A DNA stretch of 64,000 bases from Hofstenia miamia (lineage: Eukaryota; Xenacoelomorpha; Acoela; Hofsteniidae). The translations under genes and the position numbers were made by a program. Positions 22,895 to 35,300 of the stretch are shown piece after piece (position 1 is the first letter of the stretch; each line of letters opens with the position of its first letter). Under the pieces are notes generated by a model. It was given only the letters and a program-made list of their open reading frames with translations, made no database searches and was not told the DNA's origin. Where the stretch lies: assembly GCA_900660155.1 (NCBI GenBank), contig CABFPE010000147.1, positions 446,343 to 510,342 on the forward strand. Direction: 5' to 3'.

Positions 22895-23560
22895 TATATA
22901 GATTAGAACACACTACAAGGCTAAACGTCTTCACTTTTATAAAATCATCATCAGAACAAATTTGCGGCAACATACATTTACAATAAACTACAAAAGTTTC
23001 GAATGTATATTAAATCATAAAATATCTTTAAGATATTTGAACTTAGTTGGTTATTTAATAATATCTCTTTATCTTTGTTTTTTATATAAAGAGGCTCCAT
23101 TATTTTTAAATCCTTGATTCTTTTTAAAATTGTAAAAGATGTTTTTGAGTAAATACTTCAGATCTTAGATGCCCCTTAATACGTTCTTTTGCTCTTGTAA
23201 TTAAATGAAGACTTGCTTCACCAATGTAGAATTGTTAACAATTGTCACAATTATATTCATAAAGTACAGATGAAATCAAGTCTAAATAAACAGAATCCTT
23301 GTTTTAGATGATTTGAAAATTGTGTTACGATATTTTTATTTAGATCTTTTTAAGCCTTCTAAGTTTTGATTTTAGGATTCTTATAGATGTTTCAGCATAT
23401 GGAAATTTCCAATAAATTTTTCACGCTCTTGGATTTCATTTTCAAGGTATATGCTAATATATTTATTTAAGGAAACCGACGTAAAATGGCCTTTTATCAA
23501 GATTAAAAAACATTGGATTGTACTCACAATTCTTTCATAGTTACCTCCTTGAAAGCCGAA
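22895..23560 (-). mobile_element. Penelope-like retroelement fragment, copy 2
   Basis: On the minus strand the frames carry KFPYAETSIRILKSKLRRL-like text and then LYEYNCDNC followed by QFYIGEASLHLITRAKERIK. This resembles the GIY-YIG endonuclease start of Penelope-like elements (CxxCxxxYIGET). The tail has GTTCTGATGATGATTTTAT, like copy 1 at 15252. It is broken; its start toward 24 kb is not defined. Confidence 0.55.
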
Positions 23561-24146
23561 TATTCAATAGACATTTAAAACTAAAAATGTTTCCACATCC
23601 ATCGTCTTCGTAAACTTATATCTCACACTTTGGCAATGTGATATATTTAATAATATTTTTTATGAATGTGTAAGGAGCGATAGCGCGCTGAAGTAGAAAA
23701 AATAATTAATTTAATGCATTTTTAATTTTAAAAAGTGCTTTTTTAATTGTTGAATACTTCGGTATTTGTTAGGGTGACAGATAGGTTATAAAAGTTTATT
23801 ATGCGCAAGGCATTGTTTTTAAAACATTGAATCTATGGTTAGTTAAATTAAAAAGCCCGTTGAAGAACACATATTCATTCATACACGCTAGACTGCAACA
23901 TTCTCTGAAGTTTGGTGATTTTTACACTTATTCCATTGGTAGTTTATTAATAGATTATAAACAGCTATTTTCTAAAATTATAACAGAATTTAATATCAGA
24001 AATAATAGCCTAAAGGTATTACCACCAGTTAAGAAAATATATGGAGTACACTACCTACTACTTCACACATAAATACAATGAAAGTGCTTGAATTTCGGGA
24101 TAAGCTTTGGTTAAATAAAATCGCATAGCGATATACATATCTACAT

Positions 24147-24306
24147 CAGGGGCGTACTCCTAAATAATTAACTCTAAATTTGAATACTGTATATTAATGT
24201 TGTATTTTGACAAATGAGTTTTTCAACGAATAACAAGGGGGACTGGGTATCAAGTGAAATTTAACAAGATGGGCTGCCCCCTGAGAACCTCTCGAGTAAA
24301 CCTCTG
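24147..24306. mobile_element. Short hAT-type MITE
   Basis: It starts CAGGGGCGTACTC and ends GAGTAAACCTCTG (10 of 13 positions complementary). The 8-bp flanks ATCTACAT and ACATACAT are only partly alike. The body differs from that of 4332-4560 apart from the terminus. Confidence 0.5.
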
Positions 24307-26400
24307 ACATACATATTTACATCAATCGATATCTACAACCACCATTAAATTTACTTAAGTCAAACTTGAATTAGTTAGAAAGTTTTACGATTATTTATTA
24401 AGTTGGATTCATTAATGTTATTTAAATCTATCAAATTGCGAACAAATTTATTTATTGATTACTAGAGCTTAAAAATTGTCAAGCAGTCCATGTATACTGT
24501 TGGTCTTAACTGTTTTTATAATTTAACAAGGCTAAAAAATTTCAATTATAAAAAACAAATATTTTTTTAACATTAGTGTTATTAATCATCGTGAAAATTA
24601 TATACAAAGATTGGTATTACATGCAGCCAAACAAATTTTTGCAGTTTTATACCTAGAAGTGAAAAATTCTACAAATTAAAAATATATAAATTGACATATT
24701 TTTGGAATGAAATAAATATAATCAATTCAAAAAACAACGTGAAAATAATCAAATTTAATGATTTAGGTAATTAATGGAACGAGGGAAATAACAACAAATT
24801 AGCGTAACTTAAAAATCCAAATAGAATGCGTTATTCACGAACTAAAATACATGTTCTACAAAAGCAACTTAGATTGAGTTTATATTACGTAATTTCACTG
24901 TTAAAGATGAAATTGTAAGCTATGTTCTCAAACGATTCGCATTTATAAAAACAATTCGAAGTACTAACTTAAAAATTATCACAACTATATCGTTATCACA
25001 CTCATCAATGCTTTACTATAAGTATTGGAAAAAGCATACGCTGTTAAAATTTTCCATTTTTCAAGAAGGCCAAACTTGAAATAAGTTGCACAAACATATA
25101 TACTACATATACAGCACTAAAAAAATAGTATACCTAAACCAGAATGGAGAATACAGAAGTCGAAATACTGTATATAATCTGTTAACTAACTCTTTCTAAC
25201 ACTGATTGCTTTCAATTGGGATTAATGACTTTTTATAGACTAGTTATTCCAGCCAAACCTCTAAAGATTTGCTTTCAAATACCAGTTTAGAACCATGCAA
25301 AAAATTCCCCAAAAATATAATCATATCAAACAGGGATAAATCATGCGACCCATCAATCTACGTTTACTTGAAATAATACAATATTTTCAGCATATTTTCA
25401 TTAAGATCTTTTAATAGATAAATAGAGCTTCTTTTTACAATTATTGAGCCAATTCTTTATTTAAAGGGTACCAAGCCAACAATTTAGAGGTAAACGACAT
25501 GAAAGAAAATTAATAAGGTGTAAACTTTATGTAGAATGTGGTAAAATATTATATCTGCAAAAAATATAAATAATAAAAAATAGCGTAAGAATTAAAATTG
25601 GTTAGGAAATGAAATATTTGCGTTAAAATAACAAATATTTAAAAAATTGATATTGTTTCGGATTAAAAATTTCGTATTAAAAAAAACGGGTTACCTTTAA
25701 ATATAGTTGCACAATAATTAGCTGCTATAACGCATTAAATCCTCTAGAATTGATAGGCAGATTAAAGAAACACCAATAATGCGGTTTTTGACCGCAAGAG
25801 TGTTTTAAATGAATAATTTGGGCCAATAGTAAAGGAGTTCTTAAAACATTTCATCAATTATATATTGAACAAACGTAGCCTTCTTTTAATTTGTATTACA
25901 CCAAAATTTAATGAATTCAAATCATTAGCATTGCCTTAGCGACCAATTAATATAAATAATAAACACACACTATTTTCCCTGCAACAAAGTACTAGCAATA
26001 ACGCTTACCATTTAAACAATTTGCCAAAAGATTTATTCTTAAAATAGGGGACTCATTCTCGTTTTCAAATGGTCACTGCTAATTTTATCAAATAATTATT
26101 ATAAAATTTCACTAGAAATTTGAAATAAAGTAGTGTGCTTAGGTTTATTAACAACAACCGTTTTTTGCATAACTTTTTATACATTTTTTATGCATTACGT
26201 TCGACCGAGCTAATAAACTGTTAGATGCAATAGACTAGAAATGAGTCTTGCAAATTGCAAATAGTCCAACGGATTGGTAGTTAAAAAACATTCATAACTT
26301 GTATATTTCACAAATATCTTTCTCTAGTTGCATTCTTAATTTGTTACATTTTCCACCCGCTAAGAAATCATTCTTTTTTAAAGTTAACATTTAAACACAC
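24307..26400. other. Non-coding AT-rich interval
   Basis: About 2 kb with no gene, RNA or element ends that I could support. It ends in the TA microsatellite that the transposon at 26424 entered. Confidence 0.4.
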
Positions 26401-26423
26401 ACATATATATATATATATATATA

Positions 26424-27697
26424 CCGTGTGTCTCTGAACAAACTAGATTTTTAAATAAAATTTTATAAATGGACATGTGACTTCATTATTGATTTTTAGC
26501 ATTGATTATTGTAGATAAATCTGTCGGATTTTTAGTGAAATTAGTCGCCTTGCTGAAGAAAAGATTTTAATTATTCAGCTTTATTTCGAAAATGGCAAAT
26601 GCGTCAATGAAACAATTAGAAAGTTTGGTACCCAGAGAGGTTATAAGAATAAGAAGGACCTACCTCATCCTTCAACAGTTAAAAATCTTGTCACTAAATT
26701 TCAAGAAACAGGCTCTGTTTCCAATATAAAGCATGGTGGTAGTAATAGTGATGAAATGTACGCGATAGAATTTCAGACATTCTTAATGCCTCATGTGGTT
26801 GAAATGTCTCAGTGCGGTCAATTGGACAGGATGCTGGCACTTGTCAAGCAATAGCTCATCGAATTCTTCGACATGAGATGAAATTTTTTTCATGTAAACC
26901 ATCAATATCTCAGGCATTGTCTGAAGAACAGAAATTAAGAGTAGCTTTTTGCAGATGGGCATTACAGAAAATGCAAAGTGATGACAATTGGCTTAAAAGT
27001 ATTCTTTTCAGTGATGAATGTACCTTTTCATTAAATGGTCGAGTTAATCGCCAAAATGTTAGATTCTGGGCTAATGAGAAACTGAACATTGTGTTTGAAC
27101 AATCACCCTCATCACCAAAGCTAAATGGTTGGATAGGCATCACTTCAAGATTCCTTATTGGTCCACACTTTTTTGAACAAGATGGTGTTACAGTCAACAT
27201 AAATGGAGACAATTATTCAGCGATACTTGAACACTTTCTCATTCCAAGTCTAAAACGAAAAAGAAAGTTGTCAATTACTACCTTTCAGCAGGATGGTGCA
27301 TCTGCACATGTATCTTATGAATCAAAAAGGGTTATCCAGAAAAATTTTGCAGATCGAGTTATCTCACGTCTCGATTTATCTCCTTTAGACTATTGGTTAT
27401 GGAGTTACCTTAAAGATAGAGTATTTAAAGTTGGTGATATGCCTGGATCATTGGATGACTTGAAAATAAGAATTATAAACACCTGTGAAAATATTAATTT
27501 CCCAAATTCTGTCATCTGCAGTATAAAATTTTCAAGTTCGACTCACACAATGTTTGCAGTCAGAAGGTTGTCAATTGATTGATTCATAGAAAATCCTAAC
27601 ATGTATTGTACAATATTTTTTTTGTTTCTAATCATTACATTGATCACTTTTGTTAATATAATGTTTTATAAAATCTTGTTTGCTGTGGGACACACGG
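26424..27697 (+). mobile_element. Tc1/mariner-type transposon with intact ends and mutated transposase
   Basis: It begins CCGTGTGTCTCTGAACAAAC and ends in the complement of CCGTGTGTCCCACAGCAAAC. It is flanked by TA inside a TA microsatellite (26422-26423 and 27698-27699). The transposase reads left to right. An N-terminal helix-turn-helix part (CVNETIRKFGTQRGYKNKKD, STVKNLVTKFQETGSVSN) lies at about 26590-26760. After a frame change and a stop, a 256-codon open part (26812-27582) carries the catalytic core: ILFSDECTFSLNGRVNRQNV, TTFQQDGASAHVS and LSPLDYWLWSYLKDRV. All three catalytic aspartates are present. Only 31 residues separate the second and third, and the usual WPPRSP-like stretch before DLSP is missing, suggesting a small in-frame deletion. 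Probably inactive, but younger than the copy at 13.4 kb. Confidence 0.9.
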
Positions 27698-27699
27698 TA

Positions 27700-28781
27700 T
27701 ATATACTAAACAAATTTTAAAATCTTGCTTTAATTGTCACATTTACTATGAATTTTACATTTGTTAGTGTATGACCAGTCAGCATATCTACAAACATTTA
27801 GCCCTAAAATTTCACATGTGTGCCTCAATTTTAGTTTTGCAAATTCAAATTAGGCCGACTTTTCCTTATTCTCTTTGCCCAAAAAATTTATGAAATAAAT
27901 TCTTTGTTTAGTAACTCAAATGATGATAAAGAGAACCTCTGTACAAATAGTAAAATTTCAAATTAGGCTACAACTGTTTCGTCATTTGAGATTGCTTACC
28001 TGCATTCATAGATTTTTTTCTTTGAAGAAAATATTTGGATCTTTGCGAAGCCATTGTAAGAAATGTTGAAAAAATTGTGATATTTACAGAATTTAATATT
28101 CATATTGCGAAATGATAAAAATCGACACAAACTGACTCGACCAATTTTTAGCTGATCAGATACACAACAAGGAATTTTCTACTCTCATTGCGATTTAATG
28201 CAATGAATGTTTAAAACAACTACCAACAAAATTTTATATATTTTCCGTAATATCTGAAAATAATCTTATTACTTATGTAGAGTACATGTATTTGTTGGGT
28301 TTGGTATCAGGTTCAGTGCAACAAAAAAGCTTAGTACAAAATAACATTTTTTAGATTATTTCAGCATCAACCTAGTTACAAATTTCCTCATATTGTAAAA
28401 AAGAGATCCCGGACAATGAGTCACTGAAGGTCGGACCTGCAAAACAACCAGTTTGGATTTCACATGAAACCAATTTGATGAGGAGGGAATTTAAAAGGGT
28501 AGCTTCTTTGAACTTGTTAACAATTCTAGAATCAAGCAGCTTTAGTAAAACCATATTATCTATGAAATATATTCCATTTTCAATTACTGGCTTTATTTTC
28601 AGAATTGCTAACATTTAATCAATTTATGCACGGACATCTTTGCCCTGAATACTTTGACACCCAATTCGCCATTAGGCAATCTATAATAGGACCGAGTGTC
28701 TAATTTTCTAACAATTTCTGTATAGTAGATGAATGCATGTGACGGCATCACTCGAATAGTTTTGCTATAAAAACTACAATT
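27700..28781. other. Non-coding interval with one unexplained minus-strand open frame
   Basis: An 80-codon minus frame at 28614-28372 is preceded by no clear splice site and matches nothing I know. The remainder is AT-rich and featureless. Confidence 0.35.
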
Positions 28782-28787
28782 TAATAA

Positions 28788-29047
28788 GGGAAGTGATCCA
28801 AATTCAATGCGTTAACAACACCGTTAACAAATGGTGCTTTACGTTAACATGACCGTAAAACAAATCGTACACTTACACTAAAAATTAATTCACTAAAGAT
28901 GAAGTTTACGTTAAAGGCGTGTTTTTTCCGCAAATCTTACTACAAATAACTTTGACACATTTAGGTTCTGCCCAGACATTTGAAGCTAGAATTGTTGTTG
29001 ACGGTTGCATTTTCACTTGTTAACGTATTCAATTTGGATCACTTCCC
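28788..29047. mobile_element. MITE with about 35-bp inverted ends and TAATAA duplication
   Basis: The left arm GGGAAGTGATCCAAATTCAA continues TGCGTTAACA; the right arm mirrors it and ends TTGGATCACTTCCC. TAATAA is present on both sides (28782-28787 and 29048-29053). The 260-bp body has GTTAAC-rich text and no open frame. Confidence 0.75.
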
Positions 29048-29053
29048 TAATAA

Positions 29054-32000
29054 AGTTAAGTAAAAAACTTTAAATCTGTGTAAACCTTAAGAAAATTTTT
29101 ATCATTCGAAACGCCCTGCTTAACACATGATAATATTTCCTTTAAACTAGGTAACTTGCTATCATTCTTACGAAAAATACGTCAAACAAAACGTATCGAC
29201 TTTAGGGGGATTGCCCCTTCCTCTTCATTAGACTATTATTGAAAAGGTTTTGGAGTTTTCTTAACGAGATTTTACAAATTTTCCAAAATTTAATTAAGGT
29301 CACAACCCCTAATAAATTTTTTTAATTGTCATGTCATTTTATGTATGGTATTGCTTTACAACAGTGGGCATCACGAAATTATTTTTTGGAGCTTTAGTGC
29401 GGAATGGTGCACAAATGTTATAAAAATAATTTCAATAATAAAATTTCCCTCGGTTTATTGAATTACGTCATGCCCTTTCTTCATTTAAATTTCATATAAG
29501 AAGGCAAAATATGCAGTATTAAACACGTTTGTTATTGTTACGGCAAATACTCTAAGTTGCCCCTAATATTCATATTCGTTAGCCGAGCAGGGAGGACGAG
29601 TGTCTCTACCCCCCTCCCACACAATTTTCCAAAACGATCTAAGCTTATGTGACTATTGAAATAAAAATAGATTTTTAGCGGTTTTCATAAAATAAAAACC
29701 CTTTTTTCAAAAACATCTGCTACCCTTGAATAAAAGATGTCTTAAAAAGATAAGCACAAGGGGTCATGCACATAAATATATATATATATATATATACCTT
29801 TGTGGAGAATCTCATAAATCAATGCATTTTTTAAAAGCTATGATTCGATTTTGAATACATTCAACATTATACTTTTATAATAATTTAAGGAAACAACTGA
29901 ACCCCGCCACGTTAAAAAATTTTTCTAGGACTAAAAATACCAAATTCATAAATTTGGTGGAATTTTTGAAAGGCCATTAAATTGAATTACAGAAATTCCT
30001 ACAACCGTACATATTTTTGGTAGATTTATTGTTTACTAGGATGAAACTCAAAATACACTGTAATGTAATTTTTGTTGAGGAATTTTTACTCTAATGAATA
30101 ATATTGCCTTCCCTTCCTTATGAAGAGAAAAATTGATGAAATGATATCATAAAAAATACGTAAGGATTTCATAAATGATCTTCACTAGTTTCAACTGGAT
30201 AGAAGAATTGGATACCGCAAGAAAAAAGTCCAGTTTCAAGGTAAAAACCTGATTTTTATGTTGTTCTTAGCACTTAACTTTTCCATTACCAGATAATTGG
30301 TCTCATGTTAGGCCAAATTATGTGATTAATCGCAATACTTGGGCCTCTGATTAGTTTTCAAATCAAAGTTCTTATACTACCATATATGTAGAGCATTATT
30401 TGAAAGAGGGCCACCTAAAACATTTTGAGTGCATTGAGGGACAGATTGTCACCCATCTTGCCGCTCACTCAATAAACACACACGTGGTCATGTTTACACA
30501 CAAACAAAAATGGAAATAAGACTGATCTTCAATTAGGTGTATTGGTATTACTTCTCAAAAAATATAATAGATACGGGTCAAAAGTCATATAAAAATGTTA
30601 TCAAGGGCCACCAGACGTGCTTGGAGGGCTGGATTGTGGCACACCTAAGATCTATAGCCTCAAAAAGCACTAGTGTTTTATCGAAAAGCAATGAATGCCT
30701 AAAATGTTATTGGAGCATAACAGGTGGAAATTGATGCAATTACACAACATTACAATTAAAAACTGGCATTCTTTTTTATTTAAGAAATACACCAGATTGA
30801 ATTAGGCCTACTATAAAATCCCAAAATGGAGAGAGCATGACTTTTTACGCTAAGTATTTTCTCTGATATTCTTTTAAACATATTTTATAATTTCTCCACG
30901 TTTCGAACCCAAAGCTTTTTAAATTTAATAAAAACCAATTTTAAGAATAGTGCTATAGGTGTAGCCTTCCAATTTTTATGAAAACTTATTATCGTTGTTG
31001 TTGTGAAAAAAAGCAAAAAAATTAATTTGATAATTTATAAATGAATTCTAATAATTACATCATTACCAACTGCTAAGGGCAATATTTAATTAATTTCAAG
31101 AATATACCTCTACATTTTGGACTTTGATGGCGTTATTCACATTTATGAGCACAGCAAATTTCTGAACATATTAATACGATAGTGCTGATGCAAGGAATAT
31201 TTGTTTATCTTAGTATCATTTCATGGTGCAATGCGTAGTTAGGTAGAGGAGGAAATTTTCTCCTAGGTCTGAGCAGCCTCAGAAAGCCCAGTCTTAATAG
31301 GGCTAATTTGTGAAATTGTTATAATTATACGAAATAACATATACATGCACACTAAAGCAAAGGAATTTAGCAAAATTATAAAATTCGAATTAATTAGATA
31401 GAAACCGAACAACGCGATCAAAAGTTATTTGAATTGAACCCTAAAACATAACTTAGTGAGAATCATTCGTGTCCAGCTCCTCTTGGGATTAGGTTTTAAA
31501 AATGGATTATTAACTACAGTTATTTTGTATAGAAATGCATACATATTTTTCGCATGTCATCTATAACTTCGAATTTGTCATCTGAACGACTTTCTCCACA
31601 AATTCATAATCAATTTGGTCAAATTAAATTTCTGTGTACGCATGCTTCATGGATATACGATGAACCCATACACAAAATATAATCAATATAAGAAAACGAA
31701 AACTACAATTTTAAATTTTGTAAAGGTATTCGCACTCAAAAGTAATTCCATCAAACTAAGGAAACCTTTAGAAAAAAAATCTGTCATTGTGCGCATTCTT
31801 TTCAATAGTCAGTGAGATTTAGTAATAGCTTTCGCAAGATTTAAACGGAATTACATGGCTTCATTAACTAAAAAAAACAATTATAAAGTAGCGAGAACTA
31901 CAACAATCATGCTTTGGTTGATATCGACTTACTGTTAACTTCATGTATTAGTTTGGAAAAATAAATAATTCATTACTCACGTGAAACAACGATTTAAAAC

Positions 32001-32123
32001 AATACAACAAGAAAGTAAAAGATACCTTCGAAAGCAAAGAATTACTAACTTTCAAATTTATGAAATTTAAAAAGCACAATTTACGCAATTATTCTAAAAA
32101 GTTTGTATATATATATATATATA
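29054..32123. other. Non-coding interval within the proposed CaMKII intron
   Basis: It contains a (TA)n run at about 29777-29799. Two loosely similar GGGCCACC...GATTGT blocks at about 30407 and 30605 may mark an old element. The 66-codon frame at 31615-31815 is unsupported. Confidence 0.35.
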
Positions 32124-32249
32124 NNNNNNNNNNNNNNNNNNNNNNNNNNNNNNNNNNNNNNNNNNNNNNNNNNNNNNNNNNNNNNNNNNNNNNNNNNNNN
32201 NNNNNNNNNNNNNNNNNNNNNNNNNNNNNNNNNNNNNNNNNNNNNNNNN

Positions 32250-32286
<37 letters not shown>

Positions 32287-32342
32287 TTATGTATATGCTA
32301 CTTTATTTTTGCTTTTATATATATATATATATATATATATTT
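32107..32342. repeat. (TA)n microsatellites around an assembly gap
   Basis: TA runs lie on both sides of 126 Ns at 32124-32249, with another run at about 32317-32340. The gap size is not informative about true length. Confidence 0.9.
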
Positions 32343-32502
32343 CTATGCAACTCTTTTCTATGGCACTTGAATATAAAGATTCCAAAATTTAAATTTTTTG
32401 TAAAAATAAGCAGATCCAAAAATGCGATGCAATTGAATCTATGATTATAGCAAATCGAGTTGAAAATTCAAAAATGAAAAAGTGTTGATCAGATGGACTT
32501 AC

Positions 32503-32558
32503 CGCTTGTTTCGACCTTTTCGGGGTTTAAATTTTATGAAATCAGCGAGCGAGCTCAT
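32503..32558 (-). CDS. Candidate first coding exon of the CaMKII-like kinase
   Basis: An ATG at 32558 opens MSSLADFIKFKPRKGRNK and the exon ends with two bases (CG) at a strong donor, GTAAGT. The CaMKII exon at 5200 starts with one base plus CGT GGA AGC ATG. The junction is therefore in phase and gives ...NKR-RGSMSFSEIYDL. In-frame stops lie just upstream of the ATG, so this would be the initiator. The peptide is basic and ends in RRGS, which fits a basophilic-kinase phosphorylation consensus; known CaMKII proteins instead start with a short tail directly before the kinase domain. The exon is far from the kinase exon, and phase agreement alone has a one-in-three chance. The start context (T at -3) is weak. 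Treat as a plausible but unproven alternative amino terminus. Confidence 0.5.
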
Positions 32559-32617
32559 TAAATACTATCGAATTCATAAGATGAAGATAAGAAATTATTC
32601 TTAATTCAAGCACTTAC

Positions 32618-32680
32618 CAGATCCGGAACTTCTGACACTCTCTCTGTACACACAGCGGTGTATTAATGTAGAGTCAATTG
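32618..32680 (-). other. Possible 5' untranslated exon of the CaMKII-like gene
   Basis: On the minus strand GTCAGAAGTTCCGGATCTG is followed by a good donor, GTAAGTGC (from 32617). A 53-base intron to an AG at 32566-32565 would join it to the exon carrying the ATG at 32558. The upstream limit and promoter are not visible. Confidence 0.3.
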
Positions 32681-32689
32681 ATTGTTTAT

Positions 32690-34940
32690 TGAGTTACACG
32701 CCAAGGAACGTAAGTTCTATTTGAATAAAATATAACAACGCTAACAGCGCATTCTATCAATGCCCACGTATTGTTATAATATTGCATTCTGCATTAAGCA
32801 AACTAAACATTAATAAAGCAATCAAAGATTTAAGTATAATAGGGAGCATCGATTTATTAAGTGTTATATTAATATTACTATAGAAATGTGATAATTACAT
32901 AAGCTTAATAAAATCAATTTTTAAGAAGCAATTTGTAGTGACTGAAAAAATCAACTGAAATATTTGTATATTTTATGTTTTTAGGTGTGTAGCTGGTAAT
33001 ATGAAACTGCATAATGCACGAATTTTTTTTAGGATTGCAGAGCTGCACAAGTTCATTTTTTATGTCAAAGCTTTACCGCTAAGCCAATAAAACTAAATTT
33101 GTTATTTAAATAATTTTCTTAGTCCGGGTAAACTGGTTGAAGAGCAGGGTTGGGGTTGAACATAAATTCAAATAAAATTAATGGTATTTTTGCAAGAAAT
33201 CAATTGATATCGATTGATATCAGAATATTAAAAAATAATGGAATATCTAAAATTACCCATTTTGTTAGTTTTTATATTTTTATCAAATTACTGTAGATTA
33301 CTCAAAATGAACTGCACAACAAGTATCTATCGTCTTATTACTTCTTGTATTAAAACAAAAAATTCGTTATCCAAATAATCATGAATTTTATCCATCTTGC
33401 AAAGTCTAATTCAAACTCAATATCAACTGTCCCAAAAAAATCACAAGTAATTTGCTTTACCATAAATTTGAATTCAACTTCAACATTATCGTATTCAGCC
33501 TACTATTGCAGAATATCCTGAATAAGTTTTATAACATAATGAATGACAAGCTTTGCAGATTCTTGTCTTAAATTTCTTGACGCATCACATAAATAAGTAG
33601 CTTAATCCTCACACGCAAAAATTATTTCTTTAATTCAAAAAAGCAAGTTTCCTTCTACCAAAGGACATTTTTTTAATAGCATCAGTTTTTGTTTAAAGTT
33701 CATCATTTATCAAAATTTATAGTATTAAAATAATGTTAATACGAACAATGAATTAGCATCAATTACATAATGAAATCATGATGCGATATCTTATGAAAAT
33801 GCACTCAGATTACAAACAGATATAGCTTCAATTTTTTTTGTAAATAATCAGCTTATCAACTTATATATCTACTCAACAACTGCTCTATAATAGCAGAAAA
33901 TCCAAACGTTTCTCTTTAGTGCTTAGGATTGATAAAGTAAAGGGAAACATGGGAAGATGGCTTTTGCTAAAATACACTAGAAGAAATACTACACAAAAGT
34001 GTTGGAAGTGCTCACATCTTTTAGCAACCTATGTTATATCAGTGAAAACCTCTATGAAAATATATACATTGACAAATCTGAAAATAATTTAATATTAAAT
34101 GATAAACTATTTATTCTTTGGGGACAAAGTTACTCTACTTTTTAAAAGGTTAGTGCTTCCCTTGTTAATTTTCGCATGAAAAGATTGGAAGAGTGCTGCA
34201 AATGGGCGAGCAATTTGTTTGTAAAATAAGGTTTTATTTATGAAATTATGGGAACAAATATTTTTCTTTTTTTTAGTACTAGGGTCAATTTCCTGACATC
34301 AGCCTCCCAGAATATCGGAGTGTTTTCTTCTCTTAGTATATGTAAGCTATAGTACTACCAAGTTTCTCTTATGGGAGAGGGAGGTGCGCTCCTAAAACGT
34401 CCCCGGTTTTAAAAATGAAAAAAGCCTGGTCGAGATAGTGCAAAAAACCAAGTTTTCCACTTTCATCCTATCATTTTAATTTTGAACTATATAGTCTGAA
34501 AAAGTTGATAAGTTTCAGTGATTGACTAAATTTTTGTACAATGAATAACACTGTATTTGGGCTCAAATGATTTAATTGATAAGCATGAGATTAAAACTCT
34601 CCGCTGTACTTTCTTCAGTATATTTCATTTAGCATAAATCCCAGTTCCGATTATGCAACAAAATACATTTACTGGAACTATATAAAATAAGCAACTTATT
34701 AAAAAACTAAATGATATTTACACTAGAGACCATAAAAAATATGACGTCCACTTAAAATTAAACATCTTTTCCCACCTCTTGCAAGAATTTTGTCAAAATA
34801 CTGTTAGCTAACCCACTACCCCTACGGGACGTATAAAAAGGGTTACTAGTAGTCAAAATATCAAGGAATACTAGACAAAATTTAGCCACTAGATACATAT
34901 TCTTCTCACACTTTGCTATTAGATAATTTATTGCCGTTAC
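32690..34940. other. Non-coding interval upstream of the CaMKII-like gene
   Basis: About 2.2 kb of AT-rich sequence with short palindromes such as ATTGATATCGATTGATATCA near 33205. No TATA/initiator arrangement is convincing, and no gene is seen. Confidence 0.35.
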
Positions 34941-34944
34941 TTTT

Positions 34945-35300
34945 TTATTATGTAGCCTGCACTTATGAGTAGCTAAATTTTTCTGTCTGAGTACTTCACC
35001 CGGTTTGTCCTTGTTCTACCATTATCAATGCTTCTAATTCTCTCTTTAGCACTTAGTCTCTTCTTGCATTCTTCTGTCAAAGTTTTTGTTTCCTATACTT
35101 CCTTAGACCAATTGAATTTTACCTATACATTGATTGTGCTACTCTGATGATTTGTTTCTCTTACACCCGGTTCTCGTATTATGCCACTCCATAATAACAG
35201 ACAATATTCATCCATAAGGCTGCTTTTCTACAAATTCCTTCAGTTGAAAATCTTCTGCTGTCCTAACCTGCACAAATTATCCACATCTAAGACCATTTTA
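34945..35300 (-). mobile_element. R2-like LINE 3' fragment (same family as 57.8-59.1 kb)
   Basis: On the minus strand LDVDNLCRLGQQK-like text corresponds to DVDRLYMVRDKGG of the copy at 57.8-59.1 kb. Further on, the nucleotides encoding EALIMVEQGQT and a final GTGCAGGCTACAT block match that copy's ESLIMAAQGQA and GTGTAGGCTATGT. This is the region leading to the restriction-enzyme-like endonuclease zinc knuckle (CRLC). The copy is heavily mutated. Unlike its relative it still contains CpG sites (for example AACCGGGTG where the relative has AACTGGGTG). Confidence 0.6.

Larger units (their letters stand above)
5201..32502 (-). other. Proposed giant first intron of the CaMKII-like gene
   Basis: If the first coding exon is 32558-32503, this 27.3-kb interval is one intron, starting GTAAGT at 32502 and ending TTTTAG at 5201. 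It holds no other exon that I can support, but many DNA transposons, MITEs, two Penelope-like fragments and two N gaps. A further small exon cannot be excluded. Confidence 0.45.

Noticed and set aside
28372-28614. 80-codon minus-strand frame as a kinase-gene exon
   Set aside because: No convincing acceptor or donor and no kinase-like motif.
32060-32444. Open frames through the N gap
   Set aside because: They are translations of Ns and TA repeats.
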